Positions 22,973 through 48,029 of a DNA stretch of 64,000 bases are shown here, piece by piece. The position numbers and the translations under genes were made by a program. The number at the start of each line of letters is the position of its first letter. The stretch's first letter is position 1. Below the pieces are notes generated by a model that searched no databases, was not told the origin of the DNA, and saw only the letters and a list, made by a program, of their open reading frames with translations. Source of the DNA: Chaunax sp. Z400 (taxonomy: Eukaryota; Chordata; Actinopteri; Lophiiformes; Chaunacidae); NCBI GenBank assembly GCA_037577475.1, contig CM075201.1, forward strand, positions 12,505,501 through 12,569,500, read 5' to 3'.

Positions 22973-25900
22973 ACAATGAGTACTTAGCAAGATGTGATCT
23001 GTTTAAGCTGTGAATTATATCCTGTTTTCCATATTGTGGCAGTTTGCAGAAATATGAATACATATTAAGATGATTTACTGGCTCTGTTTTAAGTAGGAAT
23101 ACATCATCTAATGGGTTAATCTTATGTGAAAGTAATTACATAACTCCATCATCTTGAGGAGAAAGAAAAATGTCAAACATTTTATGTTTTCACTGACAAA
23201 TCCCCACAGTGGCTCACCGTCTTACTACAGCCTGTGATCAGTGTCCTCATAGGAACATTATTCCAACATCATTCACACTCCAAGCTCACTGACCTGAATA
23301 GCGAGCACATGAATGTCAGCGGAGTCCAGCCAATCAGCCGCGAAGGAAAATGCTTAACATGCATACCTTATTATCAAGAAAAGGGTTTGGGAATGTGTGT
23401 CATTGCTATTTTTAGTGTGAAATGCACCCGATGCATCTGCTGAATAATGTCCCTCAGACTAAGTGGATGTTTTGATTTGGACAAGGACAAAATGTAGACA
23501 ATTATTTATTCACAAAAGGCTAGAGTGAAATCTAAAAAGAATCTACAATTATGCACAAAGGCAGAAAATGCAGAAAGAAATGTTTAAAAGCATCGCTAGT
23601 GGAGAGATTAAAACCACCAGGTTAAGGATGGGAAGCTAATGTGAGTCATGGGGTTTGAGGAGACAAGTATTAGGTATAAAGAGTAAAGGACAATTTTGTT
23701 TGCAAGAAAAGGATTGTGTAGGTGTCACAAAAAGACCTTTGTTTACTTCATGAAGCCAGGGGCTGCAAGCTAAGAAGAGAGGACCAACATGTTCCTGAGA
23801 AAAACACGAGGATTTCAGAACATCAGGTGCTCATACAGACTAAAGAGGGTAAAATTATCTCCCTGGGAAAAGAACAGTTTTCCCCTGAGGCTCCGACACA
23901 ACACAGGGTTGTTTCTTGGTAGCACCTGCGCTATGGGATGAAAACATTTTAAAATGGTCTTGAATGGGTCTTGAAATGGTCTTTATAGTCATGGCTGTTA
24001 GACCAGACGCCATGGCGGTTGTGCAGCATTGTGATAGCAGTGTGATAAATTACATTATGCTCTCCATTACAGGGGACCACTGATATGACTCCAGTGAATG
24101 CTGCCCTCTGTCAATTTCCATTCACATGATTTTCCGTTGCAATGTGTTTTTCACAGTTATAATGGCAACAGCCTTAAACGAAGTACAACCACAGAACTTT
24201 AACTTTTGATCTATGCTCGATAAATCGTGTCAGAGTCCTTCTGTATAGTCCAGCCCCTCACCCCTAGTATGTTATAGAAATTACAGCACCCATAATGCTC
24301 TGAGGCACCCTGGCTTTCCACAGTCTGGATGTGTTTGTGTCTGTTTGTGCCTCCGGAGAAATGGTGTACCTCTTTAGAACCTTATTTAGCATGCTTCATT
24401 CTGTGTTTCCATGCCAACCCCACTAGGTCAACCAATGAGTGCCTGGAGGAGGAGTTTAAAAACATGAGTGCCTTCATGAGCACACTCACACTATTCATGC
24501 AACAATGCTTCAGTCATATGACAACTAGGTGAACCGTAATTATGCTTCACTTCAATTTTACATACATACACAATCTGATTTACACACATGAACAGTTTGC
24601 CTCCAAACTGCATTGACCTGTAATATTAACATGGTGAATTTTCTGTCTGTGGATTCATGATTTATTAAAAGAGAAGATCATACACACCTACAATTATGAT
24701 GGATAAGAGAGACGCATTTATTAAATATGCTGTCAAAAACATTTGAAAGAAGTGGAAAACTGACAGCTCCAAAAGGCTGCTCCTCACTAAACTGTAGATA
24801 GTATCAAATTCAGAGAAAATCTTGTTTTTGAGTTTCTCAGACATTTCAGATACTTTTAAGATCTACTGGTGATGATGAATTAGTGCAAAATGCCACAGCA
24901 ATGGCGTTGACTTATCAAGCCTATCATAAAATAAACTAGAATGGCATTCAGTAGATTGCATACTTCCACCAAGGCCTAACAATATGACACATTGCAGTTT
25001 AGTTTGCCTGACCTATACCACACCCCTCTTCAAAGATTTGTGGAAATCAATTCAATAGTTTTTGTTTATGTTGAAAAATGTCCTGTTATCCAGATCTGCA
25101 CCAAAATTTAATGGGTTCTTTTCTGGCTCATGTTTCATCCCTCTACTAGAATAACCCAACCAACCAACCAATGGACATGGGTGAAAACATAACCTGTTAA
25201 AGCAGACTCCCTTAAGAGATTTGAGAAAATTTTTTGTTGTTGTTGTACTGCACTACAGAAGCAAATTGAAGCCTTATATAATAAGTCAAATAATTCCCAT
25301 GGTCACACATTACATAACAGTGTGAAAATACTGCTGTGGGCAGACACATGATCTTGTCATGTTTAATTCCTCAAGCTTCTTTTCAGTGCTCTAATATACA
25401 AACTCAGAAAAGCAAGAGCACATCGATCCACCATTTTATACAATAACCAGGTTTTTTCAGCCTGACGAACATAATATTCATGCTCAGCCGACAAAGCAGT
25501 CATGACATTTCACAAATACAGTATGATTCATAATCACAATTATTTATTCTTATTTGTTTTAAAAATGTCAGTTATAAAAACCTGTAGTACAGCACTAAAA
25601 TGACCATTTCTCAATACACAAAATATAAAATTCTAAAAGTATTCAAACTATATATATAAAAGCAGCCATTAATTCAGTTTAAAGGCTTGTGTCTCATATG
25701 TGGATGAGATGTTACCATGTCAGATACTGTTGACTAAAAAGCAGTCTGTAAACCAACAACCGGTCACTTACTCATTTTACATTATCAAATACAATCAGAC
25801 AATCATTAGTCAAATAATATACAGATCAAATATATGGATTTTATGACACATTTAAAGCAAAATTATAAAAACAATTTGTGATAAAGATCATACCAATCAT

Positions 25901-27768
25901 TTTTTATGGTTTGTTTTGACAAAGAAATATGAAGCTTCATACTACATGTGCTTATAAATGCACATATTTGATTGTTAGAAAACATGGATGCTACACTCTT
26001 TCAGTATCTGCACATTTATTTCAGTACAGCACATAATGGGCCGACTGGCCAAAGCATTACATCATTTCAGTGCAATAGCTCTGCACTAAGGACCTCTGCT
26101 GGTGAAAAAACATAATGGAATACTGAGGAACGAGGAGGTGACGCAGTACACATAGCATCACTGCTGCACAACACGACTAAATCATATCAGGCCTCTGCTA
26201 CAGAAGAGCAATAGCTCCACAGTGGCAGGCATGAAGGCATGATTAGGGATACTTTTTTATTCTTATATGAGAGGAATATTTGTCAAAAAAGACAAATAAT
26301 TCATAACACTAAAATGTAAAAATAAAAGTGCCTATAATCATATCATTAATTACATTTGCACATGTGAAGAAGAGCCCAAAGTAAGACTCACTGGTATGAA
26401 AATGATTCAAACAGAAACATATCCTTTTAGATGAAATACTGATGGTGGACATTGAGCCCTGCTTAACATAAGCACACCAGAGCAGCTTATACTGGTAGTC
26501 TGGAAACAGCAATCAAAATGCTTGAGCTAAAAATGCACAATAATACACGCACTAATTCAAATGAAATGTTAGTGACAACACAGTCATGAATGAACTCTTG
26601 GCACAGATAGAATGGGGGTGGGGTGGGGGAAATTTAAGTCTGATTAAGATACAAATACTGCTGAAAAGACAGAGTCTGACCAGACAGGAAGAAGAGAAGA
26701 GGAAGACGGCAAAGAAACAGAGGTGGACCCACAATTTAAACACTGGTTTGAACATGCTGGATACGCACATTTCAAAAGGCTACAGTTAGTAAAAACCTGT
26801 GGGATGGATGCCGTATTTAGCCTGTTTGATTTCTCATCATTTAGAAGCTTCCAGGCTTGACTGAACAAAAGCCAAACATAACATAACAGACAGAGGATGA
26901 GACCTGCAGAGACTTTATATAAGGAAGGAGAATGTTGGAAAATGTAACAGTTTAATTTCTATGAGATTTAGTCGTGCTTCAGCCACTCACAGTACATAAC
27001 AAATAATAAAACAAATAACTAAAAACATATTAATGGAATTTGAATATCTATAGAGGGTATGCACTGACGTCCCTTTCAAGCTGGAACATGACCCTCAGTC
27101 AGACTGAGTGGCAAAACCTCCTGCAGTATGGCTACCTTTAGAAGGAGAAACTATGAAAACGAGAGTAAAACTCAATATTATCTTCTAAAATTAAAGGCGG
27201 TTGGAATCAACAGCCATCCTTACAATGTTGGTCAACTGCAGATTCAAGTTTCAGTGTCTGGATTCCAGTTGTTTCTGTGAATTGTAACACTCCAGTTTTT
27301 GCTCTTTTCTCTAGCTTTCAGCTGTCTGAAAAAAAGATTCAAATTCAAAGTTCAAATTTCTTGTCTCATCTCTCAGATTTCTTGTTGAATCTATTTGTAC
27401 AGCCAATCACCCAACAGCTCTCTCTCATTTTAGATGTGTTTATTCTGTTTTATCAGCATTCGAGCTGAACGGTAATGCCACCACTCACTGGGTGTAACCA
27501 CAGTAACTTCTGCCAGCTGTGACATCACATGCATACCCTCTATTGTTTCGATCTATTTATACAGTACATGATTACATTATAAAGTGTGCTTTTGAGCATG
27601 AGTTTTAGGCAAATACCACAACAGTAACTTCTTTTGTCGAGCTAATGAACATTCATCCCGGCCTTACATGACACATGTTTGCTGTTACGTTGGTATGAGC
27701 TTTAAACCTTCTCATGTGACACATACCAAAGAAATCTAGTGGTGTGGACCCTGATCTGTTGGGATCAG
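22973..27768. other. Interval between the AMER-like gene and phldb2
   Basis: No recognisable exon. A family A repeat lies at 24965-25205. The part nearest phldb2 (about 25500-27768) is repeat-poor and AT-rich and could be a long phldb2 3' UTR; reverse-strand AATAAA (TTTATT on +) occurs at 25543-25548 among several candidates. Confidence 0.4.
24965..25205 (+). repeat. Dispersed repeat (family A)
   Basis: Contains GTGGAAATCAATTCAATAGT, GCACCAAAATTTAATGGGTT, a CCAACCAACCAACCAA run and ATGGGTGAAAACATAACCTG, in the order of family A. Confidence 0.6.
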
Positions 27769-39953
<12,185 letters not shown>

Positions 39954-40052
39954 GAGAAGAAGAAATCAGGCCTAAACTCACAAACATGAAAAGACTGTAA
40001 AACCCTCTGTAAAATATTGCTAATGAAATGACCAGAGTCTCCAAGCCTCAAA

Positions 40053-40208
40053 CAATGGGCAGACATAGTAAAAGACATCTACGTAATGGAGAGGATGACT
40101 TTGTGCTTGAGGTCCAGAGGAGTCATTTTTGCCCAAAAATGGAAGAAATTGACTGCTTATATCAATGGAGTAGAGGAGACTTGCAAGACATGCAAGACCT
40201 GCACATAA
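40053..40208 (+). mobile_element. C-terminal end of a LINE (L1/Tx1-type) ORF2 remnant
   Basis: The frame reads KQWADIVKDIYVMERMTLCL, continues RSRGVIFAQKWKKLTAYING and stops at TAA 40206-40208. The pattern MERMT-x-x-LR followed by F-x-x-KW is what closes ORF2 in many fish L1-like elements. No reverse transcriptase precedes it, so the copy is 5' truncated. A TTTG run follows at about 40275. Confidence 0.6.
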
Positions 40209-43200
40209 TGCTCTTTGGAAAATTGAGGACATTTGACATGTTACATCACCATATATCAGCTGATGTGCCCCCACTTTGTTTGTTTGTTTGTTTGTCTGTT
40301 TTAATGATGAAAATACTACATAAAAAGTAAAAAGAAAAAGAAAAAAAGACTTAAATAAATAGCAACACACCTTGTATAAAACTGACGAATCCTAATCGTA
40401 TGTATTGGAATACAAATAAATACTGTACAATATTATTATTAAGCAGTATCAATTAAATAGAAAAATAAGATTTACAGATTAAAGGAATCAATAATACCTT
40501 GTGGCCCTTCAACTTATCCTCTAATGATTTTACAACAACACCTCAATTCAAGCAGATATTTCAGATGTGCGTATTTTGCCAGGAAGAGAAAAAAAAAAAC
40601 TTTCCTGAAGACTAAGTAGGAAAACAGATCTGGAGGAAACTTTGTATGGCTGGCTCAGCGTTACCAATAAAAACCAAGAAAAGCAGCACTCTGCTCCTTA
40701 ATTGATCTTTTAGACCCAAACTCATAACCAGCGTTCCTTCAGAGCCCTACACCCACTGAGACGTCAGCCAAAGTTATAGGTTCAGACGGGGAAAAAGTGG
40801 ACTGGGATTTCTTGACCTGTGGTGTGCAGCTCATGCTGACACCATTAGTCCATTGACTGAAAAATTAATTTTTAAAAACAAATTCCAAATATTTGCACTG
40901 GTCACTATTTCATGTCATTATAAATTAAGTACTTTAAATTTTGGACCTACATTTTATTGAGTACATTATTAATTTGGTCATCATAATGAATCAATAGATT
41001 GGATGATGATGAAAGCAACAGCAACTCCATCTCCAGCTTTTTCCACTGCAGCTGTTAAGCCACCAACAACACAAAAAGAAGTTTGTTTAACATAAAACAT
41101 ATATAAGTCATGAAGCAAAGAAAATCAAAGAAAAACATCCTCAGGTCCTCATACTGAGGTTTTAACCCAGAAAGATGAGGACATAATAGGTTCCAGTGGT
41201 ACAATAGAAGGATTTTAAAAGTCAGTGTTTCCTGAGTCCACAGACAGCATCACACACACACACACACAGCAGAGAAAAACAGACGGTTTCAGATGGGGTA
41301 ACTGGTCGTGCTGTCTGGAGAGAGGGCCTACAGGAAGTAAGGTATCCTTTTACACAGTCACACAATCAATCAGCATGAGTTCATTCTAGAGACCGCCTGA
41401 AAAAAAGGGGAGGTAGAATTTTTACTGCATCAGCCAGACTTCAGGCTAGGAGGGTAGTACAGATCATTAACACAGAGATGTAAACAGTTTTGAGGAATGG
41501 CCACTGATAACATGCTTTTTATCTAATGTGTGCTACAGTAACACTGTGAAGGTAAATACTTTCAGATTGTTAAAGGCTTAAAACTTTAAGTCTTAACTCA
41601 TCATCCAGACAAACAGTGTTTAGTTTCAGAGGCTTGCAAAGGATATAAAAAAAAATCAATAAAACCAGCAACTAATGGTTGTTTTTAATTTCAATCTTAT
41701 AACTATTTTCATCAATACTTTAACGAAAAACAATATAAAAATGGAGAAAAGGCAGCAAATGCATTACAAAATGCACTCAAAAAAAAATCACTTTTAGTTG
41801 CCAATTCATTTGTCTTTTTATCTTCTGCAAACTAACTCTAAAATCACTGTGCTGCTTTTCAAATATTCAAATGTAACATTTGGCATTTAGAGCATATGCA
41901 ATCACACACATACATACAAATCCACATAGGAAAGTAGTCAACAGACCTATGTGTTGGTTGTCATAGTGTTTTTATTCAATGGCCATTTATCAGTAAAGTT
42001 AAGTCAGTGGAGATACGTGAGAACAACCGTCTTTTCCAGCCTCTAAACCAAGACAGATAACTGTAACATCTCAAAATTCATTTTAATTTTCCTCTGTCAT
42101 TTTTTTTTCCAGGCATTTTCCTAATTTATTGTTACCTGTTCTACAATTCACAACATCTGCTCATGCAGTAACTTATGTAAGTGCAGTATATGTAACTTAT
42201 TATTAAAGAGCTGTGTACAGTTTCACATAAATTAGACTAAATGCAGCCATGTGATTTTGGCATCACTCTTTTGTATCCACCAGGACATTATGATCTGACT
42301 GAAGCAACTTTTGCATAAATTAAAAGCAACTGACCTTTGTTTTCTGTCCCGCTCACATAGTGCTTCGGCGTGTCTGTTCTGCCTGGAGCTGTCCTGTCTC
42401 TCTCCCTCTGCATCAAGTCGCAGAATCTTCCCAAGTCTTCCCATGACAAAGGATTAGACAGGAGACCCTATCCCCTCCTCTCTCCTCCCACCTCAGTTCT
42501 CTGTTCAGACCAGGAGGGGGGCTTACTTTGCAACATCAGACTTGCTGCCCCTCTCTGGCTGGGTAGAGAATTGTTCTTATGCAGAGGAGAGAAGGCAGTA
42601 TAGCTTCATCATCCCATTAGCTTAATTATAAATGTGTTTAAAGAAATCCGTATGTTTATCCCTTCTAACCACAGACATGTTTTGCTGTCTGTAGCTGATT
42701 CTAACCTTTGACCTTGCAATGATCAATACGATCCTGTATCATATTATCATTGTGTAATATTCCAGCATGGAGATACTGGGTTTGTGTAGATCACTGTAAT
42801 CTGTACTAGCCTTGTGACAATGCTACCGTCAATATCATGGATTGTACTGTCTGCACTTTTTGCACATTTTATTTACAATTGCAACACTTTTCATGCTGTC
42901 TGGCCAGTTTGTTTACAAAGACCAAAGTCTTGAGAAGTCCTCCCACAACGTGTCTCTTCTGTGGGAGAAAAAGCCAGAGTCGGCATTAGTGTTCAAAGTT
43001 GTGTAAAAGAAAAAGTTGACTCGAAGATTGTTGTTTCAGCAGTATGTGGAGGCAGGAGGAGGCCCAAACGTTGTGCTTGACACAGAGCCAACCTCTCTCC
43101 CCCTCTCAACTGAGCAGGGAAAGAGCAGGAAAAAAAAGTCCTTATGGTCAGAGACGTTACATATATGTACCGCATTAAGGAGCATCTGAAATACTCGGAT

Positions 43201-43456
43201 CGTTCTTTGATCTAAAGGACTTATTTATAAAAACTGTTAGCATGTGGGCACGAAGAAGTCGATCAAATGTGGAGGATAAATGTGCAAGATCGGGGAGTAG
43301 AATGAATGAGGAGATACTCTGGAAAAATCCCCCGAATCCCACAGAAAACCCTGAACCATCATACAAGAAACTCCAATTACATCATAGGGAGGGGGCTGCG
43401 GAGCGCAGACTGGATGAGATGATTACTTCCAGACACAGAGCTCGGGTCTTTGTCAT

Positions 43457-43458
<2 letters not shown>

Positions 43459-43538
<80 letters not shown>
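43459..43538 (+). repeat. (AC)n microsatellite, 80 bp
   Basis: Perfect AC dinucleotide run. Confidence 0.95.
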
Positions 43539-43539
<1 letters not shown>

Positions 43540-44805
43540 AGTCTATGTCTCTTTTTCCTTCTTAAAATGACATATAACTCTCAGGAGGGTGTCATTTGAA
43601 AGCTGAGAAACTTTAAATTTACTGCCAGCATAAAAAGTTAATTGTCATCGAGCGCAGAAATGTTCTTCACATTCCTGTTCAAAGGAGGTTGAAAAAACCC
43701 GAATAATTTTGAAGTAACCGCACACGACATTTCCTGAAATCTGTTGCATGTGTGTGCATTTTTTAAAACCTTCGACTGAAACCATGTGTCGCAAGAGAGA
43801 CGGCTGTGGAAAATTAAAAAGAAAGGGGGTAGAAATATAGAAGAAAAATTGGTGTCAGATTGTGGGAGAGGGTGTGTGATCAAGTCTGGCAATTGTTGAG
43901 AGGTCTGAGTCACAGAGTCTCGAATGTCTCACCCAATCACATGAGGCCAATGTCTTTTGGCAAGTTTTTTCTGTTAAGTGTCGATGTTTGTGTTGTGTTC
44001 TGTGACTTTCCTTAAAAGAAAGTCAAACTTTCCTCACCTACCCCGTACACTTGCCCCCTTGCTTCAACTGAAACATATGCATTTACTGAGAGCAGTCCCT
44101 GTGACCCTTAATAACAAAATGAATCGGTCTCACATCCTCTCAAAGCCATTTTATGCCACAGTCCATTCACATAACGTAGCTAGAAAGCACTCAGAGAGTG
44201 CAAATGGCCCACAAATCCATTGTCACATAAACCTGAACGACTGGAAAACATTCTCCAGGCTCTGTCAAAACAAAATCCTCCAACAATTATTTATAGATGT
44301 ATCACCAATGATGAGGAGAAAATCATACAGTTAAAAAGATTTATTCATATGAAACTAGATTTACATGATTAACACTTACATGTATCTATACAGAAAAGTT
44401 GAAGAACATTTTAAAAGGCCAGCCTTCTGAAGAAAAGGGCACACTTCATTCTACTTCATTTATTGCTGCATCTTTGCACACAGGGCATAGCATACTGTAC
44501 ACTATGGTGTTATGTTGCCGGGATGATGTTGCCTTACTTGGATAAGCTTTCTTCTACCTACTCCTAGCATTTCAAATCATGTGTTTATCATCAGTGGTTT
44601 ATGGAAAACGGATCTGGATCTATTTTTCACTTAGATATAACTTCTTATCTCTGACAGATACATGAAGTCCATTTGAAAGCAGCATCTCAGCTACATGTTG
44701 GCGGCAGTGCCATGTCTCTACCCTCCTCCAGTGGGGGTAATCTTGTAATCTTGTGCATATGTGTGATAATATGTCCATATTAACATTCAAATCTGAGTCC
44801 ATTGT

Positions 44806-44890
44806 CTATACAGGTCATCAAATAGTGGCCCATGGGCCAAATCTGGACCCCGCGAGGCATCCATCTGGACCTTGAAGCCTTTTTTACATA
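44806..44890 (+). repeat. Degraded dispersed repeat
   Basis: GTGGCCCATGGGCCAAATCT with GGACCCCGCGAGGCATCC resembles the end of a widespread hAT-like vertebrate repeat (the TTTGGCCCGCGGGCC motif). Only this short part is recognisable. Confidence 0.4.
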
Positions 44891-45102
44891 ATTTCTAAGA
44901 AAAAGACAGTCCTGATATTTAGCTTTATTATCAAAGGGATGCAAGATTACACTTTACATGGCACAGGGTCCACATGTATTGAAGGCAGAATATGAAACAT
45001 TCTTTTCATCACTGAATGGTATCAAGTGACTTGTCTAGATATCTATCTTTAGATATATTCCATTTTTTGTCATGTTTTTTAAATTTATTTTTGAGGTTTT
45101 TA

Positions 45103-45142
<40 letters not shown>
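45103..45142 (+). repeat. (ATT)n microsatellite
   Basis: Trinucleotide run, 40 bp. Confidence 0.9.
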
Positions 45143-45426
45143 GACTAAACTAAAGAAACTTAACAAACAAAACACAAATACTATATCTACTACAGAAAAT
45201 GTTGAAATAAGTTTCTTTTTAAATCAAAAACATGAAAATAAGCTCAAACGTATTGTTGCCAATAGTTTTTAACTGTACACAATACAGGTACCATATGCAG
45301 ATAATGAGGACATGACAGAATCCCATCTCTTTAGGAGGTGGTTCATATGTTTCTGTGCCTTATCCTCCATTGCATATTGTTCAGTTATGTCCAAATTGTT
45401 CCCATGAAACTGCAAATTAAATGGAG

Positions 45427-45432
45427 TTTATT
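45427..45432 (-). terminator. Possible poly(A) signal of the hhla2-like gene
   Basis: AATAAA on the minus strand (TTTATT on +) about 104 nt after the stop codon at 45536-45538. Confidence 0.4.
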
Positions 45433-45535
45433 GTATAAGAATCCTGGGTTCACTGTTGTCACATCCATCTCTCTCTAGACTGCTGGATTGCAGCCCCTAA
45501 GGTCCTATTGTTGTTGTTTTTTCTTCATGTTCTGT

Positions 45536-48029
45536 TTAAGTACCTGGTGGTAAAGCCACTGCGCAGTCCTCTGCTATGTTTGGAGCACTGCCTGCCAGTT
45601 GATCCTGTACTTCAATCTGTAGTTGTAGTCTGACACGTTCAACTCCATGATGGCCAATTATGTATGAAGCTGTGTGTAGGTCTTTGTGAAGACCACCCTC
45701 AACAATAGCTCCTCCATTGTATCTGTTCAAGGCAGTTCTGGCCTCCATTTCTGTACCAGGAAGAGAAAATCAAAATGAATAATTCAACAATAGAAAAAAA
45801 AGACGTGAGACTGGGCTGTACTGTGATCATCAGCTTTAGCTTCCATCAGTTATGTTCTTTTATGGACTCATTTGTTGTTAATTAGCAGAAAGTCTCAAAA
45901 CTGTTTTAGTTTTGAGTAAAATAAGGTTAAAAACATGTCAATCAGTTTAGAAACTGGATGTGTTTTTGGAGCAGACTGTGCCACCATGTGGCCATTGATG
46001 AGGCACTTAATCATTAATGCACTGTGGTGCATAAAAGCATAGATCCAACACTTATCTATCAATACAGTGCACATCTATTTTCTATCTAAATTCATTTCCC
46101 ACCACTGTTAATTTTTTCAAATTGAGAGTTTTTCTACAAAACTATATGCAAATTGATGCAGATCTTTTCCAGACTTAGTTTTACTTTCTTTTAAACAACT
46201 TCTCGACCTTTCAAAAGTAAAGTGCATAGTTCATATTCGCATAAACCCACAGCAGACTACACTGCTTAACTAAAACGGAATTACACCTCAATGCCATAAC
46301 TTATACATCTAAGTTTTTTACTCACTTTATATAACAGAGACATTGATATGGTTCGGACTGATTATCTTACATACCTCTCTGCCTTACACACTGAGGGACC
46401 GCTATGATGATGGTGAACAAGAAAAAAGCTGCAGAAGCTGCAGTGCCCCACCATGACCTCTGTACACTTTGTTCATCCACACCTGCAGAGAAAACACACA
46501 TTTCTTTATTGGAAATGGTTTCTACTTTCCTTCCTTTATTCATAGAGTTAACATGTACTCTACCCGGAATACTCACTTATTGACAAGACAGTGATGTTTA
46601 CTTTGGTCTGAACAATGTGTTTACTCTGAAGGCCCAAGAAAGTGCAAGTATAGGTCCCAGAGTGTTCCTCAATCTCTGGCTTATGAAGGAGAAGAGATCC
46701 GTCTCCCAGGAGAAGCCGATCCTGGTCCAGCTCAGCCTGACCCTCCCAAAGGTTAAAGGTGTGTCTGGTTTTTGTGTCATATCTCAAAATGACAGTGGGC
46801 TCACTAGATGTAGTAAAGGTCCAGGTGAGGGAGAAATTCTGGAAACTGTGCGGGGCGATGCAGGGGATGGAGAACGCATAACTCTCTTCATTTGTTATAT
46901 CATCTGCAAGATATAAAACATACATATTCTGCTTTATTTACCAGAAACCATCCTCTTCCTGAAAACTATGTCATTACTGAACCAAAACACACCTTGGTTT
47001 TTCCAAGAGGCAGTCCACACTTGGCTCTTGTCAGATGCTATGAAAGAGCAAAAGTAGGTGTAGCTGGAGAGATTACCCAGAATCCTCAGGGTGCTCTCCA
47101 CAGTGAACAGACCCTTGTGGTCTGTGGTTTTGATAGCTGGATTTTCCAGAGCTTCCTGGGCAGAGGGGGGGTCTGTGGCCCATGTCACCTGAGGGATGGG
47201 GTAGATGTTGTGAGAGGAGCAGGTGACCATTTCATTAGTCATCTCCATGATCACTGAATGGATGAGAGCTAGGAGAAAAGCAGAAAAGAGAACAGTGAGA
47301 GCATTCAATGAGGATAATGTGGCAATGGCATCCAGCAATATCAACTTTGCTGGTCTGACTCTGCAAAGTGTGGTTTTTCTGTTGCGCTTTAATAAGAAAG
47401 CAGCTAAATCAATTCATGAAAAGAAACTAATAAAAATAAGCTGGGAAATTCTTTTTGTTTATAAATTACAATTCATTGTGATTATTTTGATGCATTCAAT
47501 TGTCACTCGAATACCTCCATAAACTCCATAACATTTTGTGGAAATCAGTTCAGTAATTTTTGTGTAATCAAGCAAAATTAATTCAAAAAGCCCATATTAA
47601 GTATAATTTAAAAAAACAACAACATTCCTGTACAGTTTATACTGGATGTGCTCCAAATTTTATAGATAATTGGGCAAAATGTCTGACATATAGACTGTAA
47701 TGCCGTCACATCGTACTGACCTTTCACCTCCAGGTTGACAAACATCTCCTGATTGCCCTTTCGTGTGCTAGTGTAGCATTTGTATCTGCCCTTGTCTTGA
47801 ACTTTGACCCTCCTGAGGAGCAGGGAGGCATTGCCATGAGGGATGTGGGAGTTGAACAAGCAAGTCCTTCCACTGAAGTGTTTGTTCTGGAGTCCAAACT
47901 GATCCTTGTTGTAGTAATAGCTGTGAACAGGGATTTGTTGCTTGTACCAGTGGATGACCACAGTTCCTGTGGGTCTGAAGCTGCAGGGCAGGATGCAGTC
48001 GTCAGGGATGATACAAGTGACGTTGGCAT
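45536..48029 (-). CDS. hhla2: HHLA2-like (B7 family) transmembrane immunoglobulin protein, 5' exon missing
   Basis: Type I membrane co-signalling protein of the B7/butyrophilin group, expected on antigen-presenting or epithelial cells. Five exons in gene order: 48029-47721 (IgV), 47268-46993 (IgC), 46903-46577 (IgV), 46482-46375 (membrane), 45750-45536 (tail, stop at 45536-45538); all boundaries are phase 1. The V-C-V order is that of HHLA2. First domain: CILPCSF, TVVIHWYKQQIPVHSYYY, GNASLLLRRVKVQDKGRY with the closing YKCY. Second: EMVTCSSHNIYPIPQVTW and TYFCSF. Third: AFSIPCIAPHSF, LTWTF, SGTYTCTF. Exon 4 encodes SAAFFLFTIIIAVPQC, then RQR. The tail of about 70 residues has tyrosines (NRYNGG, ASYIIG) but no standard ITIM or ITSM. 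The signal-peptide exon must lie above 48030 and was not found. HHLA2 is placed by domain order, matching strands and the phldb2 neighbour; it could be another B7-like gene. Confidence 0.8.

Larger units (their letters stand above)
40209..45535. other. Gene-free interval between phldb2 and the hhla2-like gene
   Basis: May contain untranslated or missing 5' exons of phldb2, but none could be joined in frame. An open minus-strand stretch at 42444-42345 is purine-rich and may be a 5' UTR exon. Simple repeats are at 43459-43538 and 45103-45142, and a degraded repeat at 44806-44890. Confidence 0.4.

Noticed and set aside
40020..40370. 116-codon minus-strand open frame
   Set aside because: It is the antisense of the LINE ORF2 remnant and a TTTG run.
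42345..42444. Minus-strand frame MGRLGKILRLDAEG as first coding exon of phldb2
   Set aside because: Its best donor leaves a phase that runs into a stop when joined to the exon at 39944; it may be untranslated sequence.
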